Shown here: positions 8,662 to 18,320 of the stretch, in pieces
Layout of the letters: each line of letters starts with the position of its first letter
Position numbering within the stretch: position 1 is the stretch's first letter
Position numbers and translations under genes: made by a program
Notes under the pieces: generated by a model
The model's input: the letters and a program-made list of their open reading frames with translations, nothing else
Database searches by the model: none
What the model was told of the DNA's origin: nothing
Assembly: GCA_023663505.1 (NCBI GenBank)
Contig: JAMPHH010000006.1
Coordinates: 44,251 to 108,250 of the forward strand
Source of the DNA: Muribaculum sp.
Lineage (GTDB): Bacteria; Bacillota; Clostridia; Lachnospirales; Lachnospiraceae
Direction: 5' to 3'
DNA length: 64,000 nt

Positions 8662-10968
8662 ATGACAGAAGAAAAGAATGAGGTTATCTTTGTTGATGAC
8701 CGTATAAATGAAGCTGAGGAGTTTGTAGCCCCTGAAACACTGTATCAGAGGCTTATTACCCATGTGCAGAAATACCACCCCAGCGACGATATCTCCATGA
8801 TAGCCAAGGCATACGAGGTGGCGAGCAGGGCGCATAAGGATCAGCTTCGCAAGTCGGGGGAGCCGTATATCATTCACCCCTTGAACGTGGCGATCATTCT
8901 GGCGGATTTGGAGCTGGACAAGGAGACGATCGTGGCGGGGCTTCTGCATGACGTGGTGGAAGATACCGTGATGACCGACGAGGATCTGGAGCGGGAGTTT
9001 GGGCAGGACGTGGCATTACTGGTGGACGGCGTGACCAAGCTGGAAAAGCTGCCGCTCTCCTCCGGCGGGGAGCAGCCTGATGCCAAGCTTGAGATTCAGG
9101 CGGAGAACCTTAGAAAGATGTTCTTAGCCATGGCGAAGGATATCCGCGTAATCCTGATCAAGCTGGCGGACCGCCTGCACAACATGAGAACCTTGAGGTA
9201 TCAGCGTCCCGAGAGCCAACAGCGCATCGCCAAGGAGACCTTGGAGATTTATTGTCCTATCGCCCAGAGATTGGGTATCAGCAAGATCAAGATCGAGTTA
9301 GATGATTTATCCCTGAAATATTTGGAGCCGGAGGTCTATTATGATCTGGTGGATAAGATCGCAGTGCGCAAGAGCGTGCGGGAGAGCTATATCCAAGGCA
9401 TAGTGGACGAGGTGAAGGCTCATGTGGAGAACGCGGGCATCGAGGCGAAGGTGGACGGTCGCGTCAAGCACTTTTTCAGTATTTATAAGAAAATGAAGAA
9501 TCAGAATAAGACGCTTGATCAGATCTATGATCTGTTTGCCGTGCGGATCATCGTGGAGACGGTGAAGGACTGCTATGCGGCTCTGGGCGTGATTCATGAG
9601 ATGTACAAGCCTATTCCCGGACGTTTTAAGGACTATATCGCCATGCCCAAGCCCAATCGGTATCAATCGCTGCACACTACCTTGATCGGCACCTCGGGGC
9701 AGCCCTTTGAGGTTCAGATACGTACCTTTGAGATGCATAAGGCGGCGGAATATGGTATCGCGGCGCATTGGAAGTACAAGGAGGCGTCTGACGGCAAGAG
9801 GGTGGAGGAGCAGGAGGAGGAGAAGCTTGTCTGGCTGCGGCAGATTTTGGAGTGGCAGCAGGACATGTCCGACAACAGGGAGTTTATGAACCTGTTGAAG
9901 AACGATCTGGATCTGTTCTCGGATCATGTTTATTGCTTCACGCCCTCGGGCGAGGTGAAGAATCTTCCCGCAGGCTCCACGCCGATTGATTTTGCCTATC
10001 ATATTCATTCCGCGGTGGGCAACAAGATGGTGGGCGCAAGGGTGAACGGCAAGCTTGTGACGATCGACTATGAGATTCACAACGGCGACCGTATCGAGAT
10101 CATCACCTCACAGAATTCCAAGGGTCCCAGCAGGGATTGGCTGAATGTGGTCAAGAGCACTCAGGCTAAGAACAAGATCAACCAGTGGTTCAAGAACGAG
10201 CTTAAGGAAGATAATATCGTCAGGGGGAAGGAGCTTCTGGCTGCCTACTGTAAGACGAGGGGAATCAATTATTCAAACCTGTCCAAGCAGGACTATATGG
10301 ATGTGGTGCTGCGCAAGTACGGATTTCGGGATTGGGACAGCGTTCTGGCGGCAGTGGGACATGGCGCCCTGAAGGAAGGGCAGATCATCAACAAGATGCA
10401 GGAGCTCTATGACAGGGAGCACAAAAAGGAGCTCACCAACGAGGAGGTTCTGCAGAGCATTGCGGCGGCGACAGCCACCAGTGCAAACCGTCCGGAGCAT
10501 ATACGTTCCAGAAGCGGGATCGTGGTAAAGGGCATAGCGGATTTGTCCGTGCGCTTTTCCAAGTGCTGCTCTCCGGTGCCGGGGGACGAGATCGTGGGCT
10601 TTATCACCAGAGGGCGGGGAATCTCCATTCACCGTACCGATTGCGTCAATATGCTTGGGCTACCCGAGATGGAACGCGCGAGGCTGATAGACGCGGAGTG
10701 GCAGAAGGTTGAGGAGACTGTATCTGAGAAATACGAGGCGGAGATCAAGATTTATGCAAATGACAGAAATGGTCTGTTGGCGGATATCACCAAGGCTCTC
10801 ACGGAGAAGGAGATCAATATCCTCTCCATGAACACCCGCACGAGCAGACAGGGGGTTGCCACGCTGTTGGTTTCCTTTGAGATCAGCGGCAGGGAGGAGC
10901 TCGGCAGAATCGTCGATAAGATTCGGGGGATTGAGAGCGTGATCGAGATTGAGAGAACTTCAGGTTGA
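8662..10968 (+). CDS. relA: Bifunctional (p)ppGpp synthetase/hydrolase, RelA/SpoT family (RSH)
   Basis: 768 residues with the full long-RSH layout: an HD hydrolase domain (about 40-200, with LLHDVVEDT near 94-102), a RelA/SpoT synthetase domain (about 240-350, with KPNRYQSLHTT), a TGS domain (about 395-455, VYCFTPSGEV), a helical/zinc-finger region (KCCSPVPGDEIVGFITRGRG) and a C-terminal ACT domain (about 690-765). Both catalytic halves look intact, so it should make and degrade (p)ppGpp. Two ATGs compete. The second (8662) is preferred because GGGAG, part of the upstream ATGGGAG, lies 5 bases before it. The gene overlaps or abuts the MBL hydrolase downstream. Confidence 0.96.
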   Translation: MTEEKNEVIFVDDRINEAEEFVAPETLYQRLITHVQKYHPSDDISMIAKAYEVASRAHKDQLRKSGEPYIIHPLNVAIILADLELDKETIVAGLLHDVVEDTVMTDEDLEREFGQDVALLVDGVTKLEKLPLSSGGEQPDAKLEIQAENLRKMFLAMAKDIRVILIKLADRLHNMRTLRYQRPESQQRIAKETLEIYCPIAQRLGISKIKIELDDLSLKYLEPEVYYDLVDKIAVRKSVRESYIQGIVDEVKAHVENAGIEAKVDGRVKHFFSIYKKMKNQNKTLDQIYDLFAVRIIVETVKDCYAALGVIHEMYKPIPGRFKDYIAMPKPNRYQSLHTTLIGTSGQPFEVQIRTFEMHKAAEYGIAAHWKYKEASDGKRVEEQEEEKLVWLRQILEWQQDMSDNREFMNLLKNDLDLFSDHVYCFTPSGEVKNLPAGSTPIDFAYHIHSAVGNKMVGARVNGKLVTIDYEIHNGDRIEIITSQNSKGPSRDWLNVVKSTQAKNKINQWFKNELKEDNIVRGKELLAAYCKTRGINYSNLSKQDYMDVVLRKYGFRDWDSVLAAVGHGALKEGQIINKMQELYDREHKKELTNEEVLQSIAAATATSANRPEHIRSRSGIVVKGIADLSVRFSKCCSPVPGDEIVGFITRGRGISIHRTDCVNMLGLPEMERARLIDAEWQKVEETVSEKYEAEIKIYANDRNGLLADITKALTEKEINILSMNTRTSRQGVATLLVSFEISGREELGRIVDKIRGIESVIEIERTSG

Positions 10969-10985
10969 GGGAAGCGAGGGTAAAT

Positions 10986-11648
10986 ATGGGTGAGTTAAAA
11001 ATCGGACGCATGGTGCTTGGAGTCTGCGGCACGAATACCTATTTCGTGTATCGGGAAGGGGCAAAGGAGTGTATCGTCATCGACCCTGCGGATTGCGGAA
11101 GGCAGATTTTTGCCAAGCTGAATCAAAATAATCTTCGGGTGGCAGGAATCCTTCTGACTCATGGGCATTTCGACCATATCTGGGGTGTGGAGGGCTTGAA
11201 GGCGGCGGCAAATGAGGTTGCAGAGCATCATGGATATGCCGCGGTGAATGTGTATGCATGCGAGGCGGAGCGTGAGCTTTTGCGGGACGCGGGGCTGAAC
11301 GTGTCGGAGAACGCAGGGCGGGCTTGTACTCTGGACGCAGACGTCTATGTGAATGACGGGGACGAGATATCTATTGGAGATATTGATTGCAGGGTGATCG
11401 CCACCCCCGGACACACGGCGGGCGGCTGCTGCTTTTATTTTGAGGAGGCGGGCTTTTGTGTCTGCGGGGATACGATTTTCCAAGAGTCTGTGGGAAGGAC
11501 GGATTTCCCCACGGGGAGTATGGGAACACTGGTACGCTCCATTCAGGAGAAGCTTTTTGTATTGCCGGAGGATATCAAGCTTTATCCGGGGCATGGGGAC
11601 AGCACCACGGTAGGACATGAGAAAAAGTATAATCCCTTTTGCGGGTAA
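10986..11648 (+). CDS. MBL-fold metallo-hydrolase (glyoxalase II-like)
   Basis: A 220-residue metallo-beta-lactamase-fold enzyme. The metal-binding motif THGHFDH (about 60-66) is followed by GHTAGG (about 144-149), a conserved Asp in CGDTIF and a late His in YPGHGDST, giving the expected binuclear zinc/iron ligand set. At this length, without the extra C-terminal domain of true GloB, it fits the YcbL/Hxl group of small thioester or phosphodiester hydrolases; the substrate is unknown. An earlier TTG at 10965 would overlap the RSH stop, but the ATG at 10986 has GAGGG 5 bases upstream. Probably co-transcribed with RSH. Confidence 0.88.
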   Translation: MGELKIGRMVLGVCGTNTYFVYREGAKECIVIDPADCGRQIFAKLNQNNLRVAGILLTHGHFDHIWGVEGLKAAANEVAEHHGYAAVNVYACEAERELLRDAGLNVSENAGRACTLDADVYVNDGDEISIGDIDCRVIATPGHTAGGCCFYFEEAGFCVCGDTIFQESVGRTDFPTGSMGTLVRSIQEKLFVLPEDIKLYPGHGDSTTVGHEKKYNPFCG

Positions 11649-11661
11649 GCATTAACATAAG

Positions 11662-11690
11662 GGCAGTTCGCGGAGCGGGCTGCCTGTTGT
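11662..11690 (+). terminator. Weak hairpin after the RSH-MBL operon
   Basis: GGCAG (11662-11666) pairs with CTGCC (11680-11684), followed by TGTTGTT rather than a pure U-run. It separates the RSH operon from the moxR operon but is a weak terminator candidate. Confidence 0.3.
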
Positions 11691-11733
11691 TGACTAGGGT
11701 TTTGATAGAGAGGGTTTGGGAAGGAGACGGGAT

Positions 11734-12681
11734 ATGGGAGTAGATAGCAGTCTGGCGCATTCGGTGATCAGGGAGGTCGAGAAGGTCATTGTCGGAAAAG
11801 ATGCGTGTGTGGAGAAGGTGATGGAGGCAATCTTGGCAGGAGGACATGTGCTTTTGGAGGACGTGCCGGGAGTGGGTAAGACGGAGCTGGCATTGGCTTT
11901 CTCCAAGGCGATGGGCTTGACCACCAACCGCATTCAGTTCACGCCGGACGTGATGCCTGCGGATATCACGGGCTTCTCCATGTATCAGAGGGAGACGGGG
12001 GAGTTTACTTATCGCCCGGGGGCGGTCATGTGTAATCTGCTGTTGGCTGATGAGATCAACAGGACCGCGCCCAAGACCCAGTCGGCGCTTCTTGAGGTGA
12101 TGGAAGAGGCGCGTGTCACGGTGGACGGCGTGACCAGACAGGTGCCTCGGCCCTTTATCGTTCTGGCGACCCAGAATCCGCTCGGCTTCGCGGGAACGCA
12201 GAGACTTCCCGAGGCACAGATGGATCGCTTCCTGATCTGCATCAGTATGGGATATCCCGACATTGAGGACGAGATCGAGATGCTAAAACAGCGTCATACA
12301 GGTAAGCCGATGGAGCAGGTGCAGGCGGTAGCGGACGAGCAGGCTATCATTCGCATGCAGCAGGAGACGGGACAGATATTTATCCATGATAAGATATATC
12401 GGTATATGGTCTTGTTGGCGGACGCCACCAGACGGCACCCGTATCTGGAGCTGGGTATCAGCCCGCGCGGAACACTTGCACTTGGAAAGGTGGCGCGCGC
12501 GGCGGCATATCTGGAGGGACGGGATTATGTGTCGCCGGAGGATATCATCAAGGTGCTCAGAGATGTCGCCGTACATAGAATGCGCATCAACGGAAAAGGC
12601 AAGGGCGAGAATTGCACGATAGATGACATTTTGGACGAGGTGTTGAAGCAAGTGGAGAAGCCACAGAGGGGAACAAGATAG
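11734..12681 (+). CDS. MoxR-family AAA+ ATPase
   Basis: A 315-residue AAA_3 ATPase. Walker A PGVGKTEL is at about 44-51, Walker B LLADEINR at about 102-109, and the sensor and arginine-finger region ISPRGTLAL at about 245-253. MoxR proteins act as chaperone-like ATPases that mature or assemble neighbouring DUF58/VWA proteins. The downstream DUF58 and transglutaminase genes complete the usual moxR-DUF58-transglutaminase trio. AAGGAG 7 bases before the ATG at 11734 decides the start over an in-frame TTG at 11716. Confidence 0.93.
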   Translation: MGVDSSLAHSVIREVEKVIVGKDACVEKVMEAILAGGHVLLEDVPGVGKTELALAFSKAMGLTTNRIQFTPDVMPADITGFSMYQRETGEFTYRPGAVMCNLLLADEINRTAPKTQSALLEVMEEARVTVDGVTRQVPRPFIVLATQNPLGFAGTQRLPEAQMDRFLICISMGYPDIEDEIEMLKQRHTGKPMEQVQAVADEQAIIRMQQETGQIFIHDKIYRYMVLLADATRRHPYLELGISPRGTLALGKVARAAAYLEGRDYVSPEDIIKVLRDVAVHRMRINGKGKGENCTIDDILDEVLKQVEKPQRGTR

Positions 12682-12685
12682 GCAT

Positions 12686-13678
12686 ATGGCGCGGCAGAGG
12701 TTTATTTATGGGGGATTATTGCTTGCAGCGGTCTGGTATTCCATGCTGTATAGTTATAGGGGAGTGCGGTTTGGCATCGCGGTCATGATACTGATTCCGT
12801 TGATTGGCACCGTACAAATGATATATGGCTTGCGCACAGGCAAGATGTCCATGGAGACCGCAGGACAAGCTCTGGAAAGAGGGGCGGAGGGAGTGCTGCG
12901 GCTTCGCTATGAGAACAGGGGCTTTCTCCCGATTGCGGCGGTGTGCGTTACCTTGGAATGGGAAGCTCCCGGGGAGACCGTGCAGGTGACGAGGCACTGG
13001 ATTCGCGAGATCCCGGGCAACGGGAGCTCGGATTGTGAAGTCAGGGTGCAGGCTGCCCATTGCGGGCGGGCTCTTGTCAGAATGCGGAGGGTCAGGCTCT
13101 ATGATTATCTGGGGCTGTGCGCTGTCAACCAAAAGGACAGGGCTGAGAGAAGCATTTATATCACGCCGACGTTAAAGCCCCTTGCAATCGATCAGGCAAA
13201 GGCGGCATACATAGGCTCGATTGGCGAGGACAGGGATATGATGGAGGGGTATGAGATTCGGGACTACCGCGCGGGGGACAGCCTTCACAGAGTCCATTGG
13301 AAGCTCACGGCGCGCACTGACGAGCTGCAGATTCGGGACTTTGAGGGGAGAAGGACGGACAGCGCCGAGCTTTACCTGAGTATGCATGATCTGGTCAGGG
13401 ACGAGCAGGGGGCGCAGATATGGGACGGCTATCTTGAACTGGCGGTGGGATTGATGCTTGCGCTCTATCGCGGCGGGAGACTGGGCAGGGTTGTCTGGTT
13501 CAGGTCGGGTCAGAGGGAGGAGCAGGAGGTAAACAGGGAGGAGGATATCATCGATTGCATGTATCGCCTTCTCGCGTTGGATATCACGCAGCTTGGCGGG
13601 GACGTTCCGGAGGAGGAAGCCCTGCATCTGGATATGGATATGCGGGTATACAGAGGGGCGTTGTGTGTATATGGATAA
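12686..13678 (+). CDS. DUF58 membrane protein, MoxR partner
   Basis: 330 residues. Two hydrophobic segments near the N-terminus (about 7-25 and 27-50) anchor a cytoplasmic or beta-rich domain containing the DUF58 signature YEIRDYRAGDSLHRVHWK (about 189-206). DUF58 proteins are linked to MoxR ATPases and often carry a VWA-like fold, but no complete MIDAS motif is obvious here. It starts 4 bases after moxR and its stop overlaps the ATG of the transglutaminase gene (ATGGATAA), so the three are translationally coupled. The exact role is unknown; cell-envelope assembly or stress is the usual proposal. Confidence 0.88.
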   Translation: MARQRFIYGGLLLAAVWYSMLYSYRGVRFGIAVMILIPLIGTVQMIYGLRTGKMSMETAGQALERGAEGVLRLRYENRGFLPIAAVCVTLEWEAPGETVQVTRHWIREIPGNGSSDCEVRVQAAHCGRALVRMRRVRLYDYLGLCAVNQKDRAERSIYITPTLKPLAIDQAKAAYIGSIGEDRDMMEGYEIRDYRAGDSLHRVHWKLTARTDELQIRDFEGRRTDSAELYLSMHDLVRDEQGAQIWDGYLELAVGLMLALYRGGRLGRVVWFRSGQREEQEVNREEDIIDCMYRLLALDITQLGGDVPEEEALHLDMDMRVYRGALCVYG

Positions 13679-16088
13679 AAGGAGCTTATACGGACAATTG
13701 AGAACGGGACTCTTGCTTACGCTTGCAGTCGCAGCGGATATATGCGCATGGTGCTCGCTGTTGACCGTGAACCCTCATTTTGTATGGCTGAGTCTCGGGG
13801 CGATTGCGGCGGTATTGGCTGCTTATCTGGTGTGTTTGGGGCAAAAGCCGCGTACTCGAATCGGCGGAGCTGTGTTGTATTTGGCGGTCTGTGCGGGACT
13901 CGGGCTTGTCAAGAGCGGGACGGTCATGCGCGGGGGAGTCTTGGCGCTGCAGCCTATGGTGGAGCGGATCAATCTGCGGCAAAATATTCATCTGACGCTG
14001 CCTGATGCGGCGGGGGCAGGGACGGGAGCGCTCACGTTCGCCCTGCTGTTATTTTTGGCAGTCCAGATATTGCCGCTGGTCTATGCGGTGCTGCGGCGAA
14101 AGGTCTGGGTGGCGGGATTGGTGTATTTAATGCCGGTGCTTGTCAGCAGCGCCTCGCAATCCTTTCCGGATATCTCAGCCGTGGCAGGCATGATATTTGC
14201 AATGGGAATGATTGCGGTATCGGCGCGCTTTCAGGGGGACAGGAATACGGAAAACAGGGCTTTTTTGGTGATGCAGCTCCTGACGGGGGCGGCTGCGGCT
14301 GTGGCGTATTGGGTGATTTTGCCGCCCATGGACGAGCTGTACGAGGATATCACCGACGCCAGAATGTATTTGACCTTTGTGGTCAACGAGCGAATCCTTC
14401 CTGAGGTGCAAACTGTGTGGAGCTGGGGCGGAATGTTCAAGAGCGGAACGATTGAGGGGGAGCTTGTTCAGGAGAAGGGATTTTCATACACTCAGTCGGA
14501 ATTTTTTGAGGTAACGGTGGACGAGTATCCTCGAGTGACGGTCTATCTGAGGGGATTTGTGGGAGACACCTACACGGGAAGCGCATGGGAGGCGGAGGAG
14601 GAAGACAGACTGGCGCGGTATTATGCGGAGCATGGCTTCACGCCGCCTGAGGATTACGCGTCGCTCGTCAACAACAGCTATGAGATATTAGAGCGTTGTC
14701 AGGCGGAAGGGGCGGAGCCCTATACCATGACCATAGAGGAGCTGCAGGGGGATAATGTATACAGCCTGTACCCTTACGGAGCCAGACTGGAGGAAAACGG
14801 GGCGGTTCATGCGGACGGTTCTCTGGACAAGCAGGGGGAGAGCTGCTCTTATGAGTATTACCCCATATGGACATACGATAGCGTAAACAGGAATATGGAG
14901 ACGGAGCTGTTGTCAGGGCTGAATCAGGAGAGCCTGATGTACAGACAGTATGTGTATGACAATTATAGGGACTACCCGCAGGAGCTTTTGCCAAGGCTGT
15001 CCGCTTGGTTGGAGACCGTGGGAACGGAAACGAGTGATGTCCGCTACTCCGTGTACAATATAGTGAACCTGTTGGATCAGACGGCGAATTATGATTTAAA
15101 TGTGCCTGCATGTCCTCCCGAGCAGGATTTTGTGGAGAACTTTCTGTTTGAGCGTCGGGCGGGGTATTGTGCCCATTTCGCCTCCGCAGCGGTGCTGATG
15201 CTTCGCAGGCAGGGGATTCCCGCCAGATATGCCACGGGATACTGCGCGCACCCGAGCGAGTTTGTGGAGAACGGGGACGGCACTTACACAGCCGTGATCA
15301 GGGACAGACAGGCTCATGCGTGGGCGGAGATATATCTGGGCGTACTGGGCTGGGTGCCGATTGAGTTCACTCCGACAGATGTGGCATTCCCACAGGATAA
15401 CCGCTGGGAAATGCTTCAGCAGTTTGAGGTGGTAGCGGGAGAGGACTTCTTGGATTTCTCGGAGTTTTGGGAGGACGGGGAGGAGTTGTCCGAGGACGAC
15501 GAGGAAGATGAGGAGGACGAGGAGGAAGATGAGGAAGATGACGAGGACGAGGAGGAAGATGATGACGAGGAAGCTCTCGAGGAGGTCATTGATTCCGAGG
15601 AGTCCGAAGGGTGGCGGAATCAGCGGGCACTCCTATGGGGAGCAGCAGGCGGACTGGCATTGCTTCTGGTATTGTCATGGGGGGTGGCTGCCTGTCACAG
15701 ACATAGAAGGCGCGTATTGTATCAGAAAATGGAAGCTGCCGAGCGGGTGTGCGACCAGTACAGGAGATTGGTGAGGATCATGCTTCACGCAGGCGCGGAC
15801 AGTCAGATCATGAAGGAGTGGGATTGTCTCGTGGCGGAGCTGAAGCGGCTGAATATCGCATACACGAAAGGAGAGCTTGACAGGCTTTTGAGCGAGGTGG
15901 ACGCATGTACTTACGGAAGCTCTCAGCCTGACGCGGCGAGCCTGCAGGAGGTGGAGCGCATATGCAAGGGGCTGCGTGGACAGCTTTACGGGCATATTCC
16001 CCTCTGGAAAAGGCGGATCGTGGTTCGATGGCAGGAATGGGAAGGGAAGTATTATGCTGATAATAGAGTTGAACAGGGCAAATTATGA
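13671..16088 (+). CDS. Membrane transglutaminase-like protein (TgpA type) with acidic tract
   Basis: 805 residues. The N-terminal third holds about six membrane helices, then an extracytoplasmic region and a transglutaminase core. The core has YCAHFASA (catalytic Cys about 499), QAHAWAE (His about 547) and a following FTPTD (Asp about 570), so the catalytic triad appears present. It is followed by an uninterrupted run of mostly Asp/Glu (about 600-640), one more membrane helix (about 650-672) and a cytoplasmic DUF4129-like tail. This matches the TgpA architecture. The ATG at 13671 overlaps the DUF58 stop by 8 bases. The acidic tract is much longer than a normal linker and could bind cations or keep the catalytic domain away from the membrane. 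The substrate is unknown. Confidence 0.9.
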   Translation: MDKRSLYGQLRTGLLLTLAVAADICAWCSLLTVNPHFVWLSLGAIAAVLAAYLVCLGQKPRTRIGGAVLYLAVCAGLGLVKSGTVMRGGVLALQPMVERINLRQNIHLTLPDAAGAGTGALTFALLLFLAVQILPLVYAVLRRKVWVAGLVYLMPVLVSSASQSFPDISAVAGMIFAMGMIAVSARFQGDRNTENRAFLVMQLLTGAAAAVAYWVILPPMDELYEDITDARMYLTFVVNERILPEVQTVWSWGGMFKSGTIEGELVQEKGFSYTQSEFFEVTVDEYPRVTVYLRGFVGDTYTGSAWEAEEEDRLARYYAEHGFTPPEDYASLVNNSYEILERCQAEGAEPYTMTIEELQGDNVYSLYPYGARLEENGAVHADGSLDKQGESCSYEYYPIWTYDSVNRNMETELLSGLNQESLMYRQYVYDNYRDYPQELLPRLSAWLETVGTETSDVRYSVYNIVNLLDQTANYDLNVPACPPEQDFVENFLFERRAGYCAHFASAAVLMLRRQGIPARYATGYCAHPSEFVENGDGTYTAVIRDRQAHAWAEIYLGVLGWVPIEFTPTDVAFPQDNRWEMLQQFEVVAGEDFLDFSEFWEDGEELSEDDEEDEEDEEEDEEDDEDEEEDDDEEALEEVIDSEESEGWRNQRALLWGAAGGLALLLVLSWGVAACHRHRRRVLYQKMEAAERVCDQYRRLVRIMLHAGADSQIMKEWDCLVAELKRLNIAYTKGELDRLLSEVDACTYGSSQPDAASLQEVERICKGLRGQLYGHIPLWKRRIVVRWQEWEGKYYADNRVEQGKL

Positions 16089-17541
16089 ATATGATGTCAA
16101 TTCTCTTGTGAGGGCATTTTATCCGGGGGAGAACGTGACGATTCTCACCCCCGAGAGCACCGTGCAGCGCAGGCGGCAGACCGAGGAGAGCGCACAGCGG
16201 TGTATACAGGCAGACGAGCGGATATTGCGTATGAGCGTGGAGCTTTCCGAGGGAGGCGCCCGTGTGGAGCTTGGCGGACAGCTCTTTACATGGGATCACG
16301 GGCGGGTGGCTGACTACCCGTACAAGCAGGAGTTTAAGCGATTCCTCTACGGGAGTCTGCGGCAGTTTACTAGAAAGGCTCTGCCGTGGGGGAGTCTCAC
16401 GGGTATTCGTCCCACCAAGCTTGCCTTTGGAATGCTAGAGCAGGGCTGCACGGAGCAGGAGATTCTGGACACCTTTACGGGGACTTACGATGTGAGCGGG
16501 GAGAAAGCGCGGCTCGGACTGGATATCGCGAGAAGGGAGCGGGAGATTCTAAGGACGGTGGAGCATGAGGGCGACAGCGAGGGATACAGCCTTTATGTCG
16601 GGATTCCTTTTTGTCCCACGACCTGTCTGTATTGTTCCTTTACCTCCTTTCCGATTGCGGGATATAAGAAGCTTGTGGACGCCTATATCGATTGTCTGAT
16701 TCGTGAGATGGAGGCGGTGTCAAGCCTTATGAGCGGGAGGGCTTTGGACAGCGTCTATATCGGGGGCGGCACACCCACCACCTTGGAGCCGGAGCAGCTT
16801 GTCAGACTGATCAAGGCCCTAAAGCGCTATTTTGACTTTGGCACGGTGAAGGAATTTACCGTGGAGGCGGGCAGGGCGGACAGTATCACGAGGGAGAAGC
16901 TGGAGGCTTTGTATGGAGAGCGTGTCAGTCGAATCTCCGTCAATCCCCAGACCATGAACCAACGGACGTTGGATATCATTGGCAGAAGGGCGACGGTGGA
17001 GCAGGTGGAGGCGGCATATCGGCTTGCCAGAGAGGTGGGATTTGACAATATCAATATGGACTTGATATTGGGGCTTCCCGGGGAGACGGAGGACGATGTG
17101 CGCAGAACAATAGACCAAGTGACGGCTTTGGCGCCGGACAGCCTGACCGTTCATTCCTTGGCGATCAAGCGCGCTTCCCACATGAGCCAGTGGATTCAGG
17201 AGAACGGCGTGGAGACCCTGCGCAACACCGACGAAACTATGCGAATTGCGGCGGAGGGCGCGCGTCGCCTTGGAATGGAGCCCTATTACCTCTATCGGCA
17301 GAAGAATATGTCCGGCAATTTCGAGAACGTTGGGTATGCAAAGCCCGGGAAATATGGGCTGTATAATATTTTGATCATGGAGGAAGTGCAGAGTATCGTG
17401 GCATTGGGGGCGGGTTCGATTACCAAGAGGGTGTACACGGACGGGCGGATCGAGCGGTGCGAGAATGTGAAGGAGGTTGCCCAGTATATCGGGCGAATCG
17501 AGGAGATGATAGAGCGGAAAAAGAGGCTGTTGGCTGATTGA
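16054..17541 (+). CDS. hemZ: Coproporphyrinogen dehydrogenase HemZ (radical SAM)
   Basis: 495 residues. The radical-SAM cluster motif CPTTCLYC (about 188-195, CX3CX2C) is followed by GGGTPTTLE and LGLPGET, both typical of the oxygen-independent coproporphyrinogen III oxidase/HemZ group. The roughly 170-residue N-terminal extension before the cluster distinguishes HemZ from HemN and HemW. True coproporphyrinogen oxidase activity of HemZ is not firmly established in anaerobes lacking haem synthesis. The ATG at 16054 (GAAGGGA upstream) lies inside the 3' end of the transglutaminase gene, a 35-base overlap, indicating co-transcription. Confidence 0.9.
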   Translation: MLIIELNRANYEYDVNSLVRAFYPGENVTILTPESTVQRRRQTEESAQRCIQADERILRMSVELSEGGARVELGGQLFTWDHGRVADYPYKQEFKRFLYGSLRQFTRKALPWGSLTGIRPTKLAFGMLEQGCTEQEILDTFTGTYDVSGEKARLGLDIARREREILRTVEHEGDSEGYSLYVGIPFCPTTCLYCSFTSFPIAGYKKLVDAYIDCLIREMEAVSSLMSGRALDSVYIGGGTPTTLEPEQLVRLIKALKRYFDFGTVKEFTVEAGRADSITREKLEALYGERVSRISVNPQTMNQRTLDIIGRRATVEQVEAAYRLAREVGFDNINMDLILGLPGETEDDVRRTIDQVTALAPDSLTVHSLAIKRASHMSQWIQENGVETLRNTDETMRIAAEGARRLGMEPYYLYRQKNMSGNFENVGYAKPGKYGLYNILIMEEVQSIVALGAGSITKRVYTDGRIERCENVKEVAQYIGRIEEMIERKKRLLAD

Positions 17542-17583
17542 TAATGGGTATCGAAGATCACGCAATATGCGGGGGTGTTTGTA

Positions 17584-18267
17584 ATGTATTGTACTTCTAT
17601 GCAATTCAGACTTTTAAATGAAAGTGAGCTTGTTTCCTTGGAGCGCAGGGGGCGGATAAAATTTCCCAAGCCATACCGAGATTTTATGAAGACCTATGGT
17701 GTCGGAACCTATGGCGGCGCAATCTGTATCAGTGCTCCTGATTTTGATATCCTACAGGATTCTGAGGAGTGTGGTTTTTGGCAGTATGAAGGTGCTCCTA
17801 TTACGCAGGAACAGTTCTCTGAATGTGTGGTGATAGGGAACAGCATCGACGGCGATTATATTGCGCTTCATGCCCTGATTGATGGTTATATTCTATTGCC
17901 GAGGGGTTCTGACATCATACAGTTATTCCCTTATGATGAGGCTTTTATATGCACAATAAACAGGATTGGAAATTTTCTTTATGAGGATAGTTTGGAGGAT
18001 TATTTTGAACCGGTGGGAAGCAGCTATTTGTTTTTGCGTGCTGCCTATGGAACTCCGCAGATACTTGCTGAACGTTTTCAGGCTGCATTCGGAAGTGACT
18101 ATCTGATTGAAAATGAGTATGCTTGCGAAGTATTTTTGATTCACATGGGCGGTTATGTCCGTTTTAATCTCGCATATGGATTTGAGGTTGCCGTTTTTTA
18201 TAGTGATTATGGGGTAGAGTGCTTTGAAAGGGTAAAGGAATTTTTACATGAGAATGGCTGTGTTTGA
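17584..18267 (+). CDS. SMI1/KNR4 (SUKH) family protein, probable immunity protein
   Basis: 227 residues. The N-terminal half has the SUKH pattern LVSLERRGRIKFPKPYRDFM, then YGVGTYGG and an acidic end. SUKH domains are found in immunity proteins of polymorphic toxin systems. The C-terminal half (about 130-227) does not resemble the usual single-domain members and is unrecognised. ATG 17584 follows GGGGGTG by 8 bases; the GTG at 17575 is less likely. No toxin gene is visible beside it, so it may be an orphan immunity gene. It opens an AT-richer island inserted between hemZ and hisS. Confidence 0.75.
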   Translation: MYCTSMQFRLLNESELVSLERRGRIKFPKPYRDFMKTYGVGTYGGAICISAPDFDILQDSEECGFWQYEGAPITQEQFSECVVIGNSIDGDYIALHALIDGYILLPRGSDIIQLFPYDEAFICTINRIGNFLYEDSLEDYFEPVGSSYLFLRAAYGTPQILAERFQAAFGSDYLIENEYACEVFLIHMGGYVRFNLAYGFEVAVFYSDYGVECFERVKEFLHENGCV

Positions 18268-18320
18268 GATTCAGATGTTAAACCCTATAGACTTTATCAG
18301 AAGATTGGAGGGAGATTTAA

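Noticed and set aside
9307..10080. Long antisense frame within the RSH gene
   Set aside because: Long antisense frames are common opposite GC-rich genes. The His/Leu-rich translation has no motif, and RSH on the plus strand is certain. The same applies to antisense frames in the surface protein (5212-5871), hisS, recJ and the ABC genes.
17584..18267. SUKH gene as half of a complete toxin-immunity locus
   Set aside because: No toxin-like gene, RHS repeat or secretion-linked domain lies next to it in the window.
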